Assembly (NCBI RefSeq): GCF_014695975.1
Contig: NZ_JACJPI010000071.1
Span: 1 to 64,000 of the forward strand
Reading direction: 5' to 3'
Source: Leptolyngbya sp. FACHB-321
Lineage (GTDB): Bacteria; Cyanobacteriota; Cyanobacteriia; Leptolyngbyales; Leptolyngbyaceae
Length of the DNA stretch: 64,000 nt
The notes under the pieces are model-generated. The model made no database searches, was not told where the DNA came from, and worked only from the letters and a program-made list of their open reading frames with translations. Made by a program: the position numbers and the translations under genes. Below, one piece after another: positions 45,281 to 55,601 of this stretch. Positions within the stretch are counted from its first letter, which is position 1; every line of letters starts with the position of its first letter.

Positions 45281-46693
45281 ATGTCTCACTCTATTTTGCG
45301 ACGCTACACTCCTCCAACCTGCACATTAGAGATCCTAGCGAAAAACTCGCCGCTGTCTCGGTGGGTTGGTCAGCCAGTGTTGAAGCACCTCCGGTTTCAG
45401 CTTAGTTTGGACGATCCAAAGCTACCGAAAGAGGAGTGGATTGTTTTACGAGGCGATCGCGTTCAGCTTGAAGCGCTCCATGAGGCAGTATCAAACTATG
45501 TGCAGCACTTTCTCGAGCAATCGTACGACCTCGATACCATGCATCGTTTTCACTCGTATGTAAGCACTACGTCAGCGGCAGAAGGGGCGGTTGCCGTGTT
45601 ACCAACCGCAACACAAGATGAACTACGGGCGATCGCAGCATCGCCGCCGAATGCCATTTCGTTACAGCCAAGTGGTCTGCTGACTCACACGTTGGCACTC
45701 GGCTCACTGGCAACGCCGGATACTGCTAACAAAGTTTCTTTGAGTGCTTTGCAGCTCTTTGATTTAGCAAATGCGTTGGATGAGTATGCCTCGGAACTAG
45801 TTGCTCTGCCAGATGTGCAGCGATCGCGTCAATTAGCACCATCCTCTCTTCGTTGGGGGCAACTAGCCGCTACAGGTCTGCTAGTAGTTGGACTCTCAGC
45901 CTCAGTTGCCAAAATTATTGAAAGCAGCTCGAGACCTGCATCTCCCACAGCTAGCCAAGGGGACAGCAGCGATCAAAACATTGCTATGCAAGTGCCTCCA
46001 ACAGCAATTCAAAGTCCGATACCGCCGATCACATCAGGGCAAAAGCTACCATCGCCACCACCGATTGGTTCAACAGTGCCCGCAAGTCCGGGACTGCCCA
46101 CCTTTCCCGTTGCCGCACCACTGCCTCGCATTTCAAGTGCTGACACTCCAGCAGGGGCAGTTACGCTCACCCCAAACACTCGTAGTGCCCAGAGTAAAGA
46201 GACTGGGAATCAAATTACAGTATCGCCGTCAACGAGCCAACCATCAGCTACTGCACCAACGCAACCAGCTCAGCCGATGCCAAAACCGCTTGCTCTTAAC
46301 CGGGAGTTTGCTAAGACTTCACCAAGTCAATCTGCAAGTGAGTCAACTTTGCGTGCTGCGACGGGCGATCAAGGTGCTCCAGCAGAGCAAATGGACACTG
46401 CCTTTGACACCATCCCCCAAATCGCTGAAGCACGACAATACTTTCAACAACGGTGGACTCCACCACAAGGGTTGACCCAAACGCTGGAATATACCCTTTT
46501 AGTAAATGCCGATGGCTCGATTCAACGCATAGTGCCCCTAGGACAGGCAGCAGGTAACTATATTGATCGAACTGGGGGACCACTTGCGGGAGAACCGTTT
46601 GTTTCGGCGATCAGCGGTGGGCGTAATGCTAAGGTTCGACTAGTACTTAGCCCTGACGGCAGCGTGAAAACTTTTTTGGAAGGGTTTTACTAA
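45281..46693 (+). CDS. DUF4335 family protein
   Basis: A 470-residue protein. The N-terminal DUF4335 domain (SILRRYTPPTCTLEILAKNS, VLKHLRFQLSLDDPKLPKEE) is followed by a single membrane span near residue 200 (LLVVGLSASVAKII). A long Pro/Ser/Thr-rich low-complexity linker leads to a C-terminal domain (EYTLLVNADGSIQRIVPLGQ). The upstream TTG 45266 is less likely than ATG 45281. It probably forms a unit with the preceding DUF3038 gene, tethered to the membrane. Function unknown. Confidence 0.82.
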   Translation: MSHSILRRYTPPTCTLEILAKNSPLSRWVGQPVLKHLRFQLSLDDPKLPKEEWIVLRGDRVQLEALHEAVSNYVQHFLEQSYDLDTMHRFHSYVSTTSAAEGAVAVLPTATQDELRAIAASPPNAISLQPSGLLTHTLALGSLATPDTANKVSLSALQLFDLANALDEYASELVALPDVQRSRQLAPSSLRWGQLAATGLLVVGLSASVAKIIESSSRPASPTASQGDSSDQNIAMQVPPTAIQSPIPPITSGQKLPSPPPIGSTVPASPGLPTFPVAAPLPRISSADTPAGAVTLTPNTRSAQSKETGNQITVSPSTSQPSATAPTQPAQPMPKPLALNREFAKTSPSQSASESTLRAATGDQGAPAEQMDTAFDTIPQIAEARQYFQQRWTPPQGLTQTLEYTLLVNADGSIQRIVPLGQAAGNYIDRTGGPLAGEPFVSAISGGRNAKVRLVLSPDGSVKTFLEGFY

Positions 46694-47001
46694 CAATAAG
46701 CGCTCGGACTGCAACAAAAAGCGCCTGCCGTTAAGGCTCTAGAATATCTAGCGCTAAAACTGCGACTATTTCAACAAAGTCCGCCGCTGATTAGGAAATG
46801 CGACGGACTTATAACTTCTACAGGTATGTTTTACTATGTGGCTGTATAAAGCCTCTGGCATTGAAGAAACGCGTAGCGTCTCCGTTAGCAAAGCCGTCTC
46901 TGTAGCAAACTGCCGTAATTCCTCTAGGAACAGGAGTACTCAGTCGCTAGAGCAACAAAAGCGTTGCTCGAACGTCGAACCTCATTTAATAGCAAGATGC
47001 A
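46694..47001. other. Intergenic region between convergent genes
   Basis: About 300 bp with no supportable gene. A short direct or inverted motif (GCGTAGCGTCTCCGTTAGCA) resembles common cyanobacterial filler repeats; no terminator is evident. Confidence 0.4.
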
Positions 47002-47487
47002 TTAAGACTGACGTTTGCGTGCCTTCAGCTTTTGGCGACGGCGGTTCGTAGCAACAACAGCACTATCAACTGGAAAGCCTGGAATCGGCATCACTTGGTA
47101 AACACGCTCTTCTTCCAGGTGTTTTAGCTCGGTATAGTCAACCCAATGGATACAATCAACAGGACAGGTATCGATCGCCTCTTGAAGCAGTTCCTCAGAA
47201 TCGCCGTCCTGACGCACAACCCGCGATCGCCCGTAATCTGGTTCAATGTAGAACGTATTACGAGCGACATGGGCACAGTGCTTGCAACCAATGCAGGTAA
47301 TCTCATCAACATAGACACCTTTTTGTCTGAAAGCGCCACCAAGCTCCGGTTCCAAACCCGATCGCTCTGGTGCATCTCGCAAAAAGCCACCCAGTTCTGG
47401 TTCTAGACCTGTCCGAGGGTTTAACGTGTCTCCAAACTCTGATCCAGCAAAAGCATCTGCCGAATTGGATGAAGCGGCATCAGACAT
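47002..47487 (-). CDS. 4Fe-4S ferredoxin with N-terminal extension
   Basis: A 161-residue protein. The N-terminal extension carries a duplicated GLEPELGG octamer. The ferredoxin domain follows with cluster ligands in CIGCKHC and CPVDCIHW. The C terminus is basic (NRRRQKLKARKRQS). An open frame extends upstream, but ATG 47487 is preferred: it overlaps the Ycf35 stop (TAATG), so translation is coupled. The trio DUF2997, Ycf35 and this ferredoxin is a known cyanobacterial arrangement; electron partner unknown. Confidence 0.88.
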   Translation of the reverse strand: MSDAASSNSADAFAGSEFGDTLNPRTGLEPELGGFLRDAPERSGLEPELGGAFRQKGVYVDEITCIGCKHCAHVARNTFYIEPDYGRSRVVRQDGDSEELLQEAIDTCPVDCIHWVDYTELKHLEEERVYQVMPIPGFPVDSAVVATNRRRQKLKARKRQS

Positions 47488-47873
47488 TACGCACTCCAGC
47501 GCTGTAAGACCAATCGGATCGAACCGTCTTTGTTTTGCTGCTGCTCTGTAACCTGGAAACCCTTTTGGGTTGTTTCGTTTAGAACGGTGTGGTAGGCATA
47601 GCGCTGTGTTACACGGCTCAGAAAGCGGTCTACAGTCCAATCTTGACGCCAAAACTGTAAATCAGCGACTAGTTCATACTCACTGCCATTCCACCGGAAG
47701 CCAATACCATAACCGTTATCTTGTTCGATCGCGATCTCGGCAGTTTGAGTCAGACCACGATAGCCTTGCACTGCTTCAGGACCATCTTTCCAAACGATTC
47801 CTAAGTCTGTCAAAGCTGCTTTCAGAGCGGGGAGGTGACGAATTTGGGTTTTAATCTGACTGAAGTGTGACAT
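47487..47873 (-). CDS. ycf35: Ycf35 / DUF1257 family protein
   Basis: A 128-residue protein beginning MSHFSQIKTQIRHLPALKAA, with YRGLTQTAEIAIEQDNGYGI and ELVADLQFWRQDWTVDRFL, the Ycf35/DUF1257 pattern conserved in cyanobacteria and some plastids. It overlaps the ferredoxin start by 1 base and follows the DUF2997 gene. Function unestablished; the linkage suggests an Fe-S or redox related role. Confidence 0.9.
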   Translation of the reverse strand: MSHFSQIKTQIRHLPALKAALTDLGIVWKDGPEAVQGYRGLTQTAEIAIEQDNGYGIGFRWNGSEYELVADLQFWRQDWTVDRFLSRVTQRYAYHTVLNETTQKGFQVTEQQQNKDGSIRLVLQRWSA

Positions 47874-47919
47874 GGTGATTCTTAAAAGTTGAATAAAGGA
47901 GACTGAACAAAAAAGAACG

Positions 47920-48129
47920 TTACCACTCGCTAAATGTTATCTGATTAGACGCATCTAACAACTGATTAATTGGTTGAGTAAAATATTCAGACGTTTGCTC
48001 TTGACTGACAACCTGACCTAATTGTGCTTCGATAGCCGCAGTAACCTCAGCGCAAGAAGCACCCACGATACCTGTTACTTTTTCCTGTACTCTGCCGTCA
48101 GGGTAGATGATAAATTCTAACGTTTCCAT
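47920..48129 (-). CDS. DUF2997 family protein
   Basis: A 69-residue protein (METLEFIIYPDGRVQEKVTG, then GASCAEVTAAIEAQLGQV), matching the DUF2997 pattern. First gene of the minus-strand set with Ycf35 and ferredoxin. It is short but well supported by conserved neighbours. Function unknown. Confidence 0.85.
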   Translation of the reverse strand: METLEFIIYPDGRVQEKVTGIVGASCAEVTAAIEAQLGQVVSQEQTSEYFTQPINQLLDASNQITFSEW

Positions 48130-48294
48130 GCTTTTAGTAAAGATTTAACGATTTGATTCAGCTCACACCAAATCCTCTAGTTCTGACACTAGCGCTAATG
48201 AAACAACAGAGGTGGGAAGGATACAGCTAACCCTGACGCGTACAGACTTACGAGCCTGTGAGACAAAATAATAAAAACAGTGTCTCAGTATTGC

Positions 48295-48337
48295 TAAGTA
48301 AATCTTAACATTTATTCAGGAAAGTTAAGCTTACTTA
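48295..48337. promoter_or_regulatory. Inverted repeat in a divergent promoter region
   Basis: TAAGTAAATCTTAAC (48295-48309) and GTTAAGCTTACTTA (48324-48337) are near-perfect inverted halves separated by 14 bp. They lie in the 445-bp gap between the DUF2997 set (minus) and the Ser/Thr kinase (plus), so they could be an operator or an RNA hairpin. Not matched to a known regulator. Confidence 0.35.
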
Positions 48338-48574
48338 GAGTGATAACTCAGATATATGACAGTTTCGCTTAACTTCTTATTGCCGTCAAGCTGAAAATGC
48401 TTTGTAACGCGATGTTTAAGCCGCAAAGTGATGCCATAACATCAAAGATCTTTCTGTAGTATGGTCTTAGCCTAACCCTGAGGGGTGAGACACCGCAGAA
48501 CGAGCAGCGTATTACAAGCCACAATAGAATTCACAGGGAATGTATCCCTTTTGCGGTTTAGTTCTCAACACAAT

Positions 48575-50557
48575 ATGGTGCCTCCTCTTCCATCAGGAAC
48601 AGTGCTGCGCCAGCGGTACCTGATTCAGCAAGTTCTCGGTCAGGGCGGTTTCGGTCGCACTTATTTGGCTCTCGATCAAGAGCGCTTCAATGAACCCTGC
48701 GTTTTGAAGGAATTTATTGTTCCTTATCATGATGGGACATTGATCGAAAAGTCGAAAACGCTCTTTCACCGCGAAGCTAGTACACTCTATCAAATTCAAC
48801 ACCCTCAAATTCCACGTTTTTGGGCTGCTTTTGAGGATGAGAAGCGTTTTTTTCTAGTACAAGATTTTGTAGATGGGCAAACTTATCGCCAGTTGTTGAG
48901 CGATCGCAAGCAAAAAGGGCAAACCTTTTCAGATGCTGAAGTACTGTATTTTCTTAGCCATTTGTTGCCAGTTCTTGCCTGCATTCATAGCCAGGGCATT
49001 ATTCATCGGGACATTTCTCCAGAAAACGTTATTTTGCAGACTCAGGCAACGACGCAGCTAGAGCCAACTCAGACTCTTCCTGAAGCGGGTTTACCTGTAT
49101 TAATTGATTTTGGTGCGGTGAAAGAGGCAACTAGCCACTGGCCGCTGATGTCAACACCAACACGAGTCGGTAAAGTGGGCTATGCACCACCCGAACAGTT
49201 ACAAACAGGCAGAGTTTACCCTAACAGCGATTTGTATGCTCTAGCAGCAACAGCGCTGGTGCTGCTGACAGGACGAGAGCCGCAAACGTTGCTGGACAGC
49301 CGGACGCTTACCTGGAACTGGGAGCCGTATGCCTACGTTAGTGACGAACTAGCAATGGTGTTGCGGCGAATGCTAGCGGTTTATCCAGGCGATCGCTATC
49401 AGACGGCGACTGAGGTTTTACAAGACCTCCAATCGTTTGGAGCCATACCGTTAGAAAGTACACTGTTACGATCGCCAGACCCTGCTGCTCCGTCGCCTGA
49501 CCAGCCAGCGATCGTCAATTTTTTGTCGCCTCAAAGCGATCGTTTAACCCAGACAGCTAAAACGCCTCAACCCATCAGTCAACAGACCTCAACACCTGCT
49601 CCGGTAAGAGCGCCATCGCGTCGCTCGCCCCATACGTCCGATCTTGGATGGCGACGCTGGGACAATATCGGCGGCAAAGTGCGCGCTGGGATTGCTGCAA
49701 CGCTGCTGGCGAGCTTGGGTATCGCACTGCCGATCGTGTGGCAACTGGGGATAAAAGCACCGGATACCAACGGAGAGGTTTGGGTTTCGGGCGCTAAACT
49801 GCCTCAGTCAGAAGCGTCTCGCATCATTGATGCACCAGATGCTTCTGGCTCGAACTTAGCCATCAAACCGCCCTTTGAACCTAATCAAGCTGAACCTAAC
49901 CAGACTGAAACCACACGCACAGATGGTGCGGTAGTCAAAACCAGTAAACCCTTACAACGCCTGCAGTTTGCCCGTGGCAAGGTTACAACTGCTGTTCAGG
50001 GTCATTTGCAGGCAACAGAGATGCAGCCCTACATGCTACAAGCATCACAAGGTCAGATTATGTCTGTCACCTTGCAAGGTCAGGGGGCAGTCATGAACTT
50101 GCTGCGATCGAACCAGGAAGCGATCGACGCTGCATCACACCAAACTCGTAGCTGGACAGGCCAATTGCCTGCGGATGATCGCTACATGATTCAGGTTTCT
50201 GGTACGGGTGCCTACACGCTGGATGTGGCGATTACGCCATTAGCACGACCGACACAAGAGCAAATTCAACAAGTTGCGTTTGCGCCTGGTAACTCTGGCA
50301 CTACTGTAACAGGGCAGATAGCACCGAACCAGCTTCAACGCTATCTGTTGAAAGCAAAGCAGGGGCAAATACTGGTTGTAAAAGTGCTACAAGGTAGCGT
50401 GAGCTTTAGTGCGATCGCTCCGAATGGTCAGCGTATCGGCAGTAACGCTACCAATACCAAAAGCTGGCAGGGACGCCTACCCCAGGATGGTGCTTATATG
50501 ATTGAAGTGTCTGGCAACGAGCCAGAGGGCTATGCGATCGCGCTTGAGGTTCTTTAA
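48575..50557 (+). CDS. Ser/Thr protein kinase with C-terminal extracytoplasmic beta domains
   Basis: About 660 residues. The Hanks-type kinase has a Gly-rich loop GQGGFGRTYLA, Lys in CVLKEF, catalytic HRDISPENVIL and DFGAVKE. A Pro-rich juxtamembrane segment precedes a membrane span near 370-390 (GIAATLLASLGIALPIVW). Two repeated beta domains follow (LQRLQFARGKVTTAVQGHLQ; GNSGTTVTGQIAPNQLQRYL), each resembling bacterial pre-peptidase C-terminal (PPC) domains. The layout is a receptor kinase. The frame opens at GTG 48485, but ATG 48575 fits the domain start. Confidence 0.88.
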   Translation: MVPPLPSGTVLRQRYLIQQVLGQGGFGRTYLALDQERFNEPCVLKEFIVPYHDGTLIEKSKTLFHREASTLYQIQHPQIPRFWAAFEDEKRFFLVQDFVDGQTYRQLLSDRKQKGQTFSDAEVLYFLSHLLPVLACIHSQGIIHRDISPENVILQTQATTQLEPTQTLPEAGLPVLIDFGAVKEATSHWPLMSTPTRVGKVGYAPPEQLQTGRVYPNSDLYALAATALVLLTGREPQTLLDSRTLTWNWEPYAYVSDELAMVLRRMLAVYPGDRYQTATEVLQDLQSFGAIPLESTLLRSPDPAAPSPDQPAIVNFLSPQSDRLTQTAKTPQPISQQTSTPAPVRAPSRRSPHTSDLGWRRWDNIGGKVRAGIAATLLASLGIALPIVWQLGIKAPDTNGEVWVSGAKLPQSEASRIIDAPDASGSNLAIKPPFEPNQAEPNQTETTRTDGAVVKTSKPLQRLQFARGKVTTAVQGHLQATEMQPYMLQASQGQIMSVTLQGQGAVMNLLRSNQEAIDAASHQTRSWTGQLPADDRYMIQVSGTGAYTLDVAITPLARPTQEQIQQVAFAPGNSGTTVTGQIAPNQLQRYLLKAKQGQILVVKVLQGSVSFSAIAPNGQRIGSNATNTKSWQGRLPQDGAYMIEVSGNEPEGYAIALEVL

Positions 50558-50653
50558 GCTTAGGATTCTTTAAGCTTAGGTGCTGCTTGAGGATGCACTA
50601 CGTCAGAACTAACGCTAAGATCTCGCTTTAGTCAATGCTTCAGTTCTAACCAC

Positions 50654-51742
50654 ATGGCTTCTGAAATAGCTTCTCGAGCGGTACTTAAGGAGTTGGTTGA
50701 GCGGCTAGCAGTAGGAGAGTCCTTAACGCAAAAAGAGTGGCGGCAGCTAGAAGCAGCGACGTTGCAAGATACAAGGCGCGCGATCGCATTTGGCATCACA
50801 GCCGAGACTATCCACACTACTTTGCAGGCACGATCGCGCTTACTTCAGGCTGTTTATCCAAGCATCGAGCAGTTTTGCCAACGTCATGCGAGTCTCTCTG
50901 CCAACGTGATTGAAACTCTGTGGCATTTGTGGCTACCGCTGGCAGTGTGGCTAAAAACTCGGCGGCAAGCAGTTGATCGCCCCTGGGTACAGGGCATTTT
51001 AGGTGGGCAGGGCACTGGCAAAACAACACTTGGAGCAATCCTGGTGCTGATACTGCAATTATGCGGCTATAAGACCGTTAGCCTGTCTCTGGATGATTTC
51101 TACAAGACGTATGACGAGCGTTTGCGCCTACGAGAGCATGACCCTCGCTTGCTCTGGCGTGGTCCACCAGGAACCCATGATCTTGAGTTAGGGCTACAGA
51201 CATTGGATGCCTTGCGCCAATTAGCGCCTGAGCAACCGATCTCGCTCCCCCGTTTCGATAAAGCGCTGCACGATGGCGCAGGCGACAGAATCGCACCGAC
51301 CCTGGTTTCGGGTGCGGATGTCATCTTGTTTGAAGGCTGGTTTGTGGGCGTTCATCCAGTTGATCCAGCCGTTTTTGAGCAGGCGATCGCACCCATCATA
51401 ACGACGTCCGATCGTGCCTTTGCCCGTGACATGAATACAAAACTCACTGACTATCTACCTCTGTGGCAACGGCTAGACAGCCTCATTGTGCTGCATCCTG
51501 TCGATTATCGCCTTAGCAAACAGTGGCGTAAGCAGGCAGAACAGCAAATGCGAGCCAGTGGTAAACCGGGTATGAGCGATGCCGAGATTGATGTTTTCGT
51601 TGAGTATTTTTGGAAAGCCTTGCATCCTGAGTTGCTCATCAAACCGCTAGTGGTTAAACCTGGGTGGGCAGACCTCGTTATCGACATCCAGGCAGATCAC
51701 ACAGCAGGCGCAGTGTATCGGGGCGGTGAAACCAATACGTGA
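50654..51742 (+). CDS. glyK: D-glycerate 3-kinase
   Basis: A 362-residue P-loop kinase. Walker A is GILGGQGTGKTTLG (about residues 114-127), then SLSLDDFYKTYDERLRL, LLWRGPPGTHDLELG and ILFEGWFVGVHPVDP. This is the GLYK pattern: it phosphorylates glycerate to 3-phosphoglycerate, the last step of the photorespiratory cycle. Some homologues are mislabelled as phosphoribulokinase/uridine kinase relatives. Standalone gene, convergent with the IPP isomerase gene. Confidence 0.9.
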   Translation: MASEIASRAVLKELVERLAVGESLTQKEWRQLEAATLQDTRRAIAFGITAETIHTTLQARSRLLQAVYPSIEQFCQRHASLSANVIETLWHLWLPLAVWLKTRRQAVDRPWVQGILGGQGTGKTTLGAILVLILQLCGYKTVSLSLDDFYKTYDERLRLREHDPRLLWRGPPGTHDLELGLQTLDALRQLAPEQPISLPRFDKALHDGAGDRIAPTLVSGADVILFEGWFVGVHPVDPAVFEQAIAPIITTSDRAFARDMNTKLTDYLPLWQRLDSLIVLHPVDYRLSKQWRKQAEQQMRASGKPGMSDAEIDVFVEYFWKALHPELLIKPLVVKPGWADLVIDIQADHTAGAVYRGGETNT

Positions 51743-51969
51743 TCACTGTGGAATCACTTGAATTAGCAAAAGGATGAAGGATGAATCGAAGCCTTCGTTC
51801 AAAGGAAGTTTCAAGGTTTATAGGTGTCCTCACGTTCACTTCGACTGCTATAGCACCATCAGAAGTGGTTTGTAGCGGCAGTGTCCAAGAAAAACTGGGC
51901 GCTTGCTAGTGACGAAAATTGTAGTGATGCAAGTTTTTGTGGCATTACTGTTTTGTTTTTGATAGCCCA

Positions 51970-52992
51970 TTAAATCTTCTGCAAAACCCCGGGCGATCGC
52001 AGGTCTTCAAGCCGTTTGCAGCCCGTACAAAACATGGCTGTAGTTAGTTCTGCAACAAGAATCTCTACTAGCTCATACAAAGCTGCTTCGGAGTCATTTG
52101 CGGCTTGGAGAAAGGGAAACGCCATGCCTGCGAGATCGGCACCCAGCGCGATCGCTTTTGCAGCTTCCAGTCCATCCCGCAAGCCACCAGAGGCGATAAG
52201 AGGAATCTGAGGGGCGATCGCTCGTACAGCAGTGACGCACTCAGCAGTGGGTAAGCCCCAATCGGCAAAGGTTCTACCTAAACGACGCTGACGGGCATCG
52301 GTGGCGCGTTCACTTTCGACCAGTGACCAGGAGGTGCCGCCTGCACCTGCCACGTCGATCGCCGCGACCCCCGTTTCCAGCAGCCTTTTTGCGCTTGTGG
52401 CAGAAATACCGTTACCAACTTCTTTCGCAATTACAGGTACTGACAGCGCAGCGCAGAGCGATGCAATTTGTGAGAGCAAGCCTCGAAAATTTGTGTCGCC
52501 GCTGGTCTGCACACATTCTTGAAGTGGATTGAGGTGCAGAATCAGGGCATCGGCTTCGAGTGCATCCACTACCCGGCGGCACTCATCCAGCCCATAGTGG
52601 TAATTGAGCTGTACAGCGCCTAAATTAGCAAAGAGGGGAATATCAGGCGCGATCGCGCGCACAGAAAAGGTGGTTGCAACGGACGGATTTTCAACCGCTA
52701 CGCGCTGAGAGCCAACGCCCATTGCCAGACGGTACTGCTGTGCCACAGCTGCCAGCCTAGAGTTGATTGTTTTTGCCAGTTCAGTGCCGCCTGTCATCGA
52801 CGAAATAAGCAGTGGTGCGCCCAGGCTTTTACCCAGGAAGGTCGTTGTAAGGTTGATGTCGTCGCGATCGATCTCAGGCAAACAGCAGTGGGTAAACCGA
52901 TAGTGCTCCAGCCCATTCGTAATCTGACGGCATTGCACATTTTCATCCAGACAGATGCGGAGATGATCGGCTTTGCGAGTCTGGGTTTCCAT
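51970..52992 (-). CDS. fni: Isopentenyl-diphosphate delta-isomerase, type 2 (FMN-dependent)
   Basis: A 340-residue FMN enzyme: [84 protein letters not shown] and [20 protein letters not shown]. It interconverts IPP and DMAPP for isoprenoid, carotenoid and phytol synthesis. The frame extends to TTG 53025; ATG 52992 ([11 protein letters not shown]) matches the family start. Confidence 0.93.
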   Translation of the reverse strand: METQTRKADHLRICLDENVQCRQITNGLEHYRFTHCCLPEIDRDDINLTTTFLGKSLGAPLLISSMTGGTELAKTINSRLAAVAQQYRLAMGVGSQRVAVENPSVATTFSVRAIAPDIPLFANLGAVQLNYHYGLDECRRVVDALEADALILHLNPLQECVQTSGDTNFRGLLSQIASLCAALSVPVIAKEVGNGISATSAKRLLETGVAAIDVAGAGGTSWSLVESERATDARQRRLGRTFADWGLPTAECVTAVRAIAPQIPLIASGGLRDGLEAAKAIALGADLAGMAFPFLQAANDSEAALYELVEILVAELTTAMFCTGCKRLEDLRSPGVLQKI

Positions 52993-53089
52993 ATTGATGA
53001 GGGATTGGGTACGGGATGTAGGCAATAGAGCAAGGCGATAATGTTTATTATCGTGCTTAGCCTTAATTCTTTGTGCTTAAGCCTCTCTT

Positions 53090-53623
53090 CTAAACCCGTA
53101 TCAACTCCACTCCATCGCGCCCATCAATGTCCTGAAGGTAGACCTTGACTTGTTCTTCTTTAGCAGTTGGGAGTTGCTTGCCGGTGAAGTCAGGGTGGAT
53201 CGGTACTTCTCGATGTCCGCGATCAACCAGCACAACGAGCCGAATAACGGCTGGTCTGCCATAGTCATTCACAGCATTGAGAGCCGCACGAATGGTACGC
53301 CCTTTAAAGATCACATCATCGACCAAAACAACGGTTTTGCCAGAAAGGTCAAAAGGTATTTCCGTTTTTGCCGGGGTGCGAATGCCGATCGTGTCCAAGT
53401 CATCGCGGTAGAAGGTAATGTCGATCGCGCCCATTGGCACCGTTACTTGTTCTAGCGCCTCAATTTGCCGCGCTAGCATGGCTGCCAGATGAACCCCCCG
53501 TGTATAGATACCAAGCAACACCAGCTTGGAAAGATCTGATCGCTCTACTACCTGTGACGCTAGCCGCGTCACTGTCCGCCGCACTTCTTCTGCTGACAGA
53601 ATTTCGACCACTTCTGTAGACAT
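53090..53623 (-). CDS. pyrR: PyrR bifunctional regulator / uracil phosphoribosyltransferase
   Basis: A 177-residue protein with the PRTase fold: [36 protein letters not shown], and the PRPP loop [19 protein letters not shown]. In Gram-positives PyrR controls pyr mRNA attenuation; in cyanobacteria the enzymatic or regulatory role is less clear. Standalone here, 97 bp upstream of the IPP isomerase gene in the same direction. Confidence 0.9.
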   Translation of the reverse strand: MSTEVVEILSAEEVRRTVTRLASQVVERSDLSKLVLLGIYTRGVHLAAMLARQIEALEQVTVPMGAIDITFYRDDLDTIGIRTPAKTEIPFDLSGKTVVLVDDVIFKGRTIRAALNAVNDYGRPAVIRLVVLVDRGHREVPIHPDFTGKQLPTAKEEQVKVYLQDIDGRDGVELIRV

Positions 53624-53919
53624 AGAAAATCAAGTTTTGAGTTAAGAGTGTTGAGTTAAAGCCTTTTTGAACAATTTTCTACAATCTGTGGTTTTGTAGC
53701 CTGATTAACTGAAAGAAACTTTTTGCTGTGCGGTTAGTTGCGTAGGGTTCTTGAAGAGTCAGTGCAGCTACGAAGGTATTAACGCAACCACACTCAAAGG
53801 GGTATAACCCGCTGATGCGAGTTGTCTTAATCTTTAGCGTCTTAGAACTACAGAAATAGACTTTTCGCTTGCTTCAAAGCTAAAAATTACCTCAAAGTTA
53901 GAAGCTAAGAAATTCTATC
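53624..53919. other. Gap between pyrR and kaiC
   Basis: About 296 bp. It should contain the pyrR promoter and the 3' end of the kai operon on the minus strand. No strong hairpin or other gene was recognised. Confidence 0.4.
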
Positions 53920-55476
53920 CTAAACTTCATCTTTTGGCTGTACAGCTTTGATAATACGCGACAGTTCGCTTTTTTCATCTACAGCAATGCGAGTCGGCGA
54001 GCCACTGATGATGCCTTCAAAGTTACGGAAGGACTCTTTGATTTGAGGACCACGTTCGCTGATAGTATATTCGCGAATACCTTTATCATGCCAGGAGCCA
54101 CGCATCTTGAAAACGTTAATAGCCCGCGCCATCTCACCCCGAATCTCGACATATTGCAGCATTAAAATGGTGTCTGTAATGGTGGAAATATGAGAATCGG
54201 TAATGGAATTTGATCCCATAAATTGATCAGACGTGTTGGTAAAAAAGCCTGTGATTTCTTCTTGTTTAGCAAAGCCAGTTACACCAATTACAAATTGGCG
54301 AAACGCATTGTTGCTTACCCCTCGTGCGAGGGCGGAGAGGGAATCGATCGCAATTCGAGAGGGCTTAAACTCAGCGATTTCCGTTTTAATAATTTGTAGA
54401 TGATCTTCTAGACCAGCAGACTCAGGATAGGCACAAATGATTCTCAGTACACCTTTCTGTTCAAGTTCTTCAAAGTCAATGCCCCAGGAAGAGGCATTCC
54501 GAGACAACTGGGCACGGGATTCTTCATAGGCAAACAAAATAGCACGATCGCCTCGCTGACAGGCATCTTGCAAAAATTTGCTGACCATCATCGTTTTGCC
54601 TGTACCCGTTGCTCCAGTCGCTAGAATAATCGAGTCCTTAAAAAAGCCACCACCGCACATTTCATCCAGCGTTTTAACTCCGGAGGAAACGCGTACATTG
54701 GACGATCGTTGCGTTAGACGCATGGCTCCCAACGGAAAGATATTAATACCATTATTTGTAATGGTGAAAGGGTATTCACCTTTCATGTGCGTCGTACCCC
54801 GCAGTTTGAGAATTTCGATCGTACGACGGCGGCGTTCCCCTTCTAGCACGTTGCGAATAATGACCACGTTATCCGATACAAATTCTTCGACGCCAAACCG
54901 TGCTACGGGACCATATTCTTCGACCCGTTCAGTGGTCATTAACGTCGTTGCGCCAACTTGCTTTAAGCGTGCCACTAGACGAAATATTTCGCGTCTTACA
55001 ACTCCAGCGGAGTCATATTGCTGAAAGACAGCCGTCACCGAATCAATCGAAACTCGTCGTGCTTTGTATTTACGAATCGCGTATTGAATGCGCTCAATTA
55101 AAGCAGAGAGATCAAAGTTCCCTGCCACATCTTGCCCTTCAGGATCAGGTGACGCATCGAGAATAAAGAGCTTACCTTCATTAATAAATTTCTGCAAATC
55201 CCAACCAAAGCTAAACGCATTTTTGATGACATCCGCTGGAGATTCCTCAAAGGTGACAAAAACACCTGATTCGTCAAAATCAACAATACCTTGATACAAA
55301 AATTGCACAGCTAGCAACGTTTTACCTGTGCCAGATGTGCCGCTAATAAGAGTAGTACGTCCTGTTGGTACACCACCATGGCTAATGTCATCAAAGCCCT
55401 CGATCATGGTGCGAATTTTTTTCACACCAGGGACAGAATATTCACCGTTTAGCGGATTTTGATTGAGTTGGTTCAT
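53920..55476 (-). CDS. kaiC: Circadian clock protein KaiC
   Basis: A 518-residue double-domain RecA-like ATPase. CI has Walker A GTSGTGKT near 46 and catalytic Glu pair in FVTFEESPADV; CII has Walker A GATGTGKT near 290 and Glu pair in FAYEESRAQL. The autophosphorylation pair Ser431-Thr432 is visible in DSHISTITDT, in the same numbering as S. elongatus because the N termini have equal length. It hydrolyses ATP and cycles its phosphorylation with KaiA and KaiB. Last gene of the kaiABC set. Confidence 0.97.
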   Translation of the reverse strand: MNQLNQNPLNGEYSVPGVKKIRTMIEGFDDISHGGVPTGRTTLISGTSGTGKTLLAVQFLYQGIVDFDESGVFVTFEESPADVIKNAFSFGWDLQKFINEGKLFILDASPDPEGQDVAGNFDLSALIERIQYAIRKYKARRVSIDSVTAVFQQYDSAGVVRREIFRLVARLKQVGATTLMTTERVEEYGPVARFGVEEFVSDNVVIIRNVLEGERRRRTIEILKLRGTTHMKGEYPFTITNNGINIFPLGAMRLTQRSSNVRVSSGVKTLDEMCGGGFFKDSIILATGATGTGKTMMVSKFLQDACQRGDRAILFAYEESRAQLSRNASSWGIDFEELEQKGVLRIICAYPESAGLEDHLQIIKTEIAEFKPSRIAIDSLSALARGVSNNAFRQFVIGVTGFAKQEEITGFFTNTSDQFMGSNSITDSHISTITDTILMLQYVEIRGEMARAINVFKMRGSWHDKGIREYTISERGPQIKESFRNFEGIISGSPTRIAVDEKSELSRIIKAVQPKDEV

Positions 55477-55601
55477 GAGGAGGGCTTGTTGAAGAAGGCG
55501 CAGACGATCGCTAGAAATTCGCTGTTTTTCGCACCAGAATTTTTTTTTGCGCTAAATCTGGCTCTGAATTTAATTTACAGTTGTTTTTACTCTGAGGCTT
55601 T

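Noticed and set aside
46836-47051. 71-codon plus-strand open frame between convergent genes
   Set aside because: No RBS or family signal, and part overlaps the ferredoxin gene antisense.
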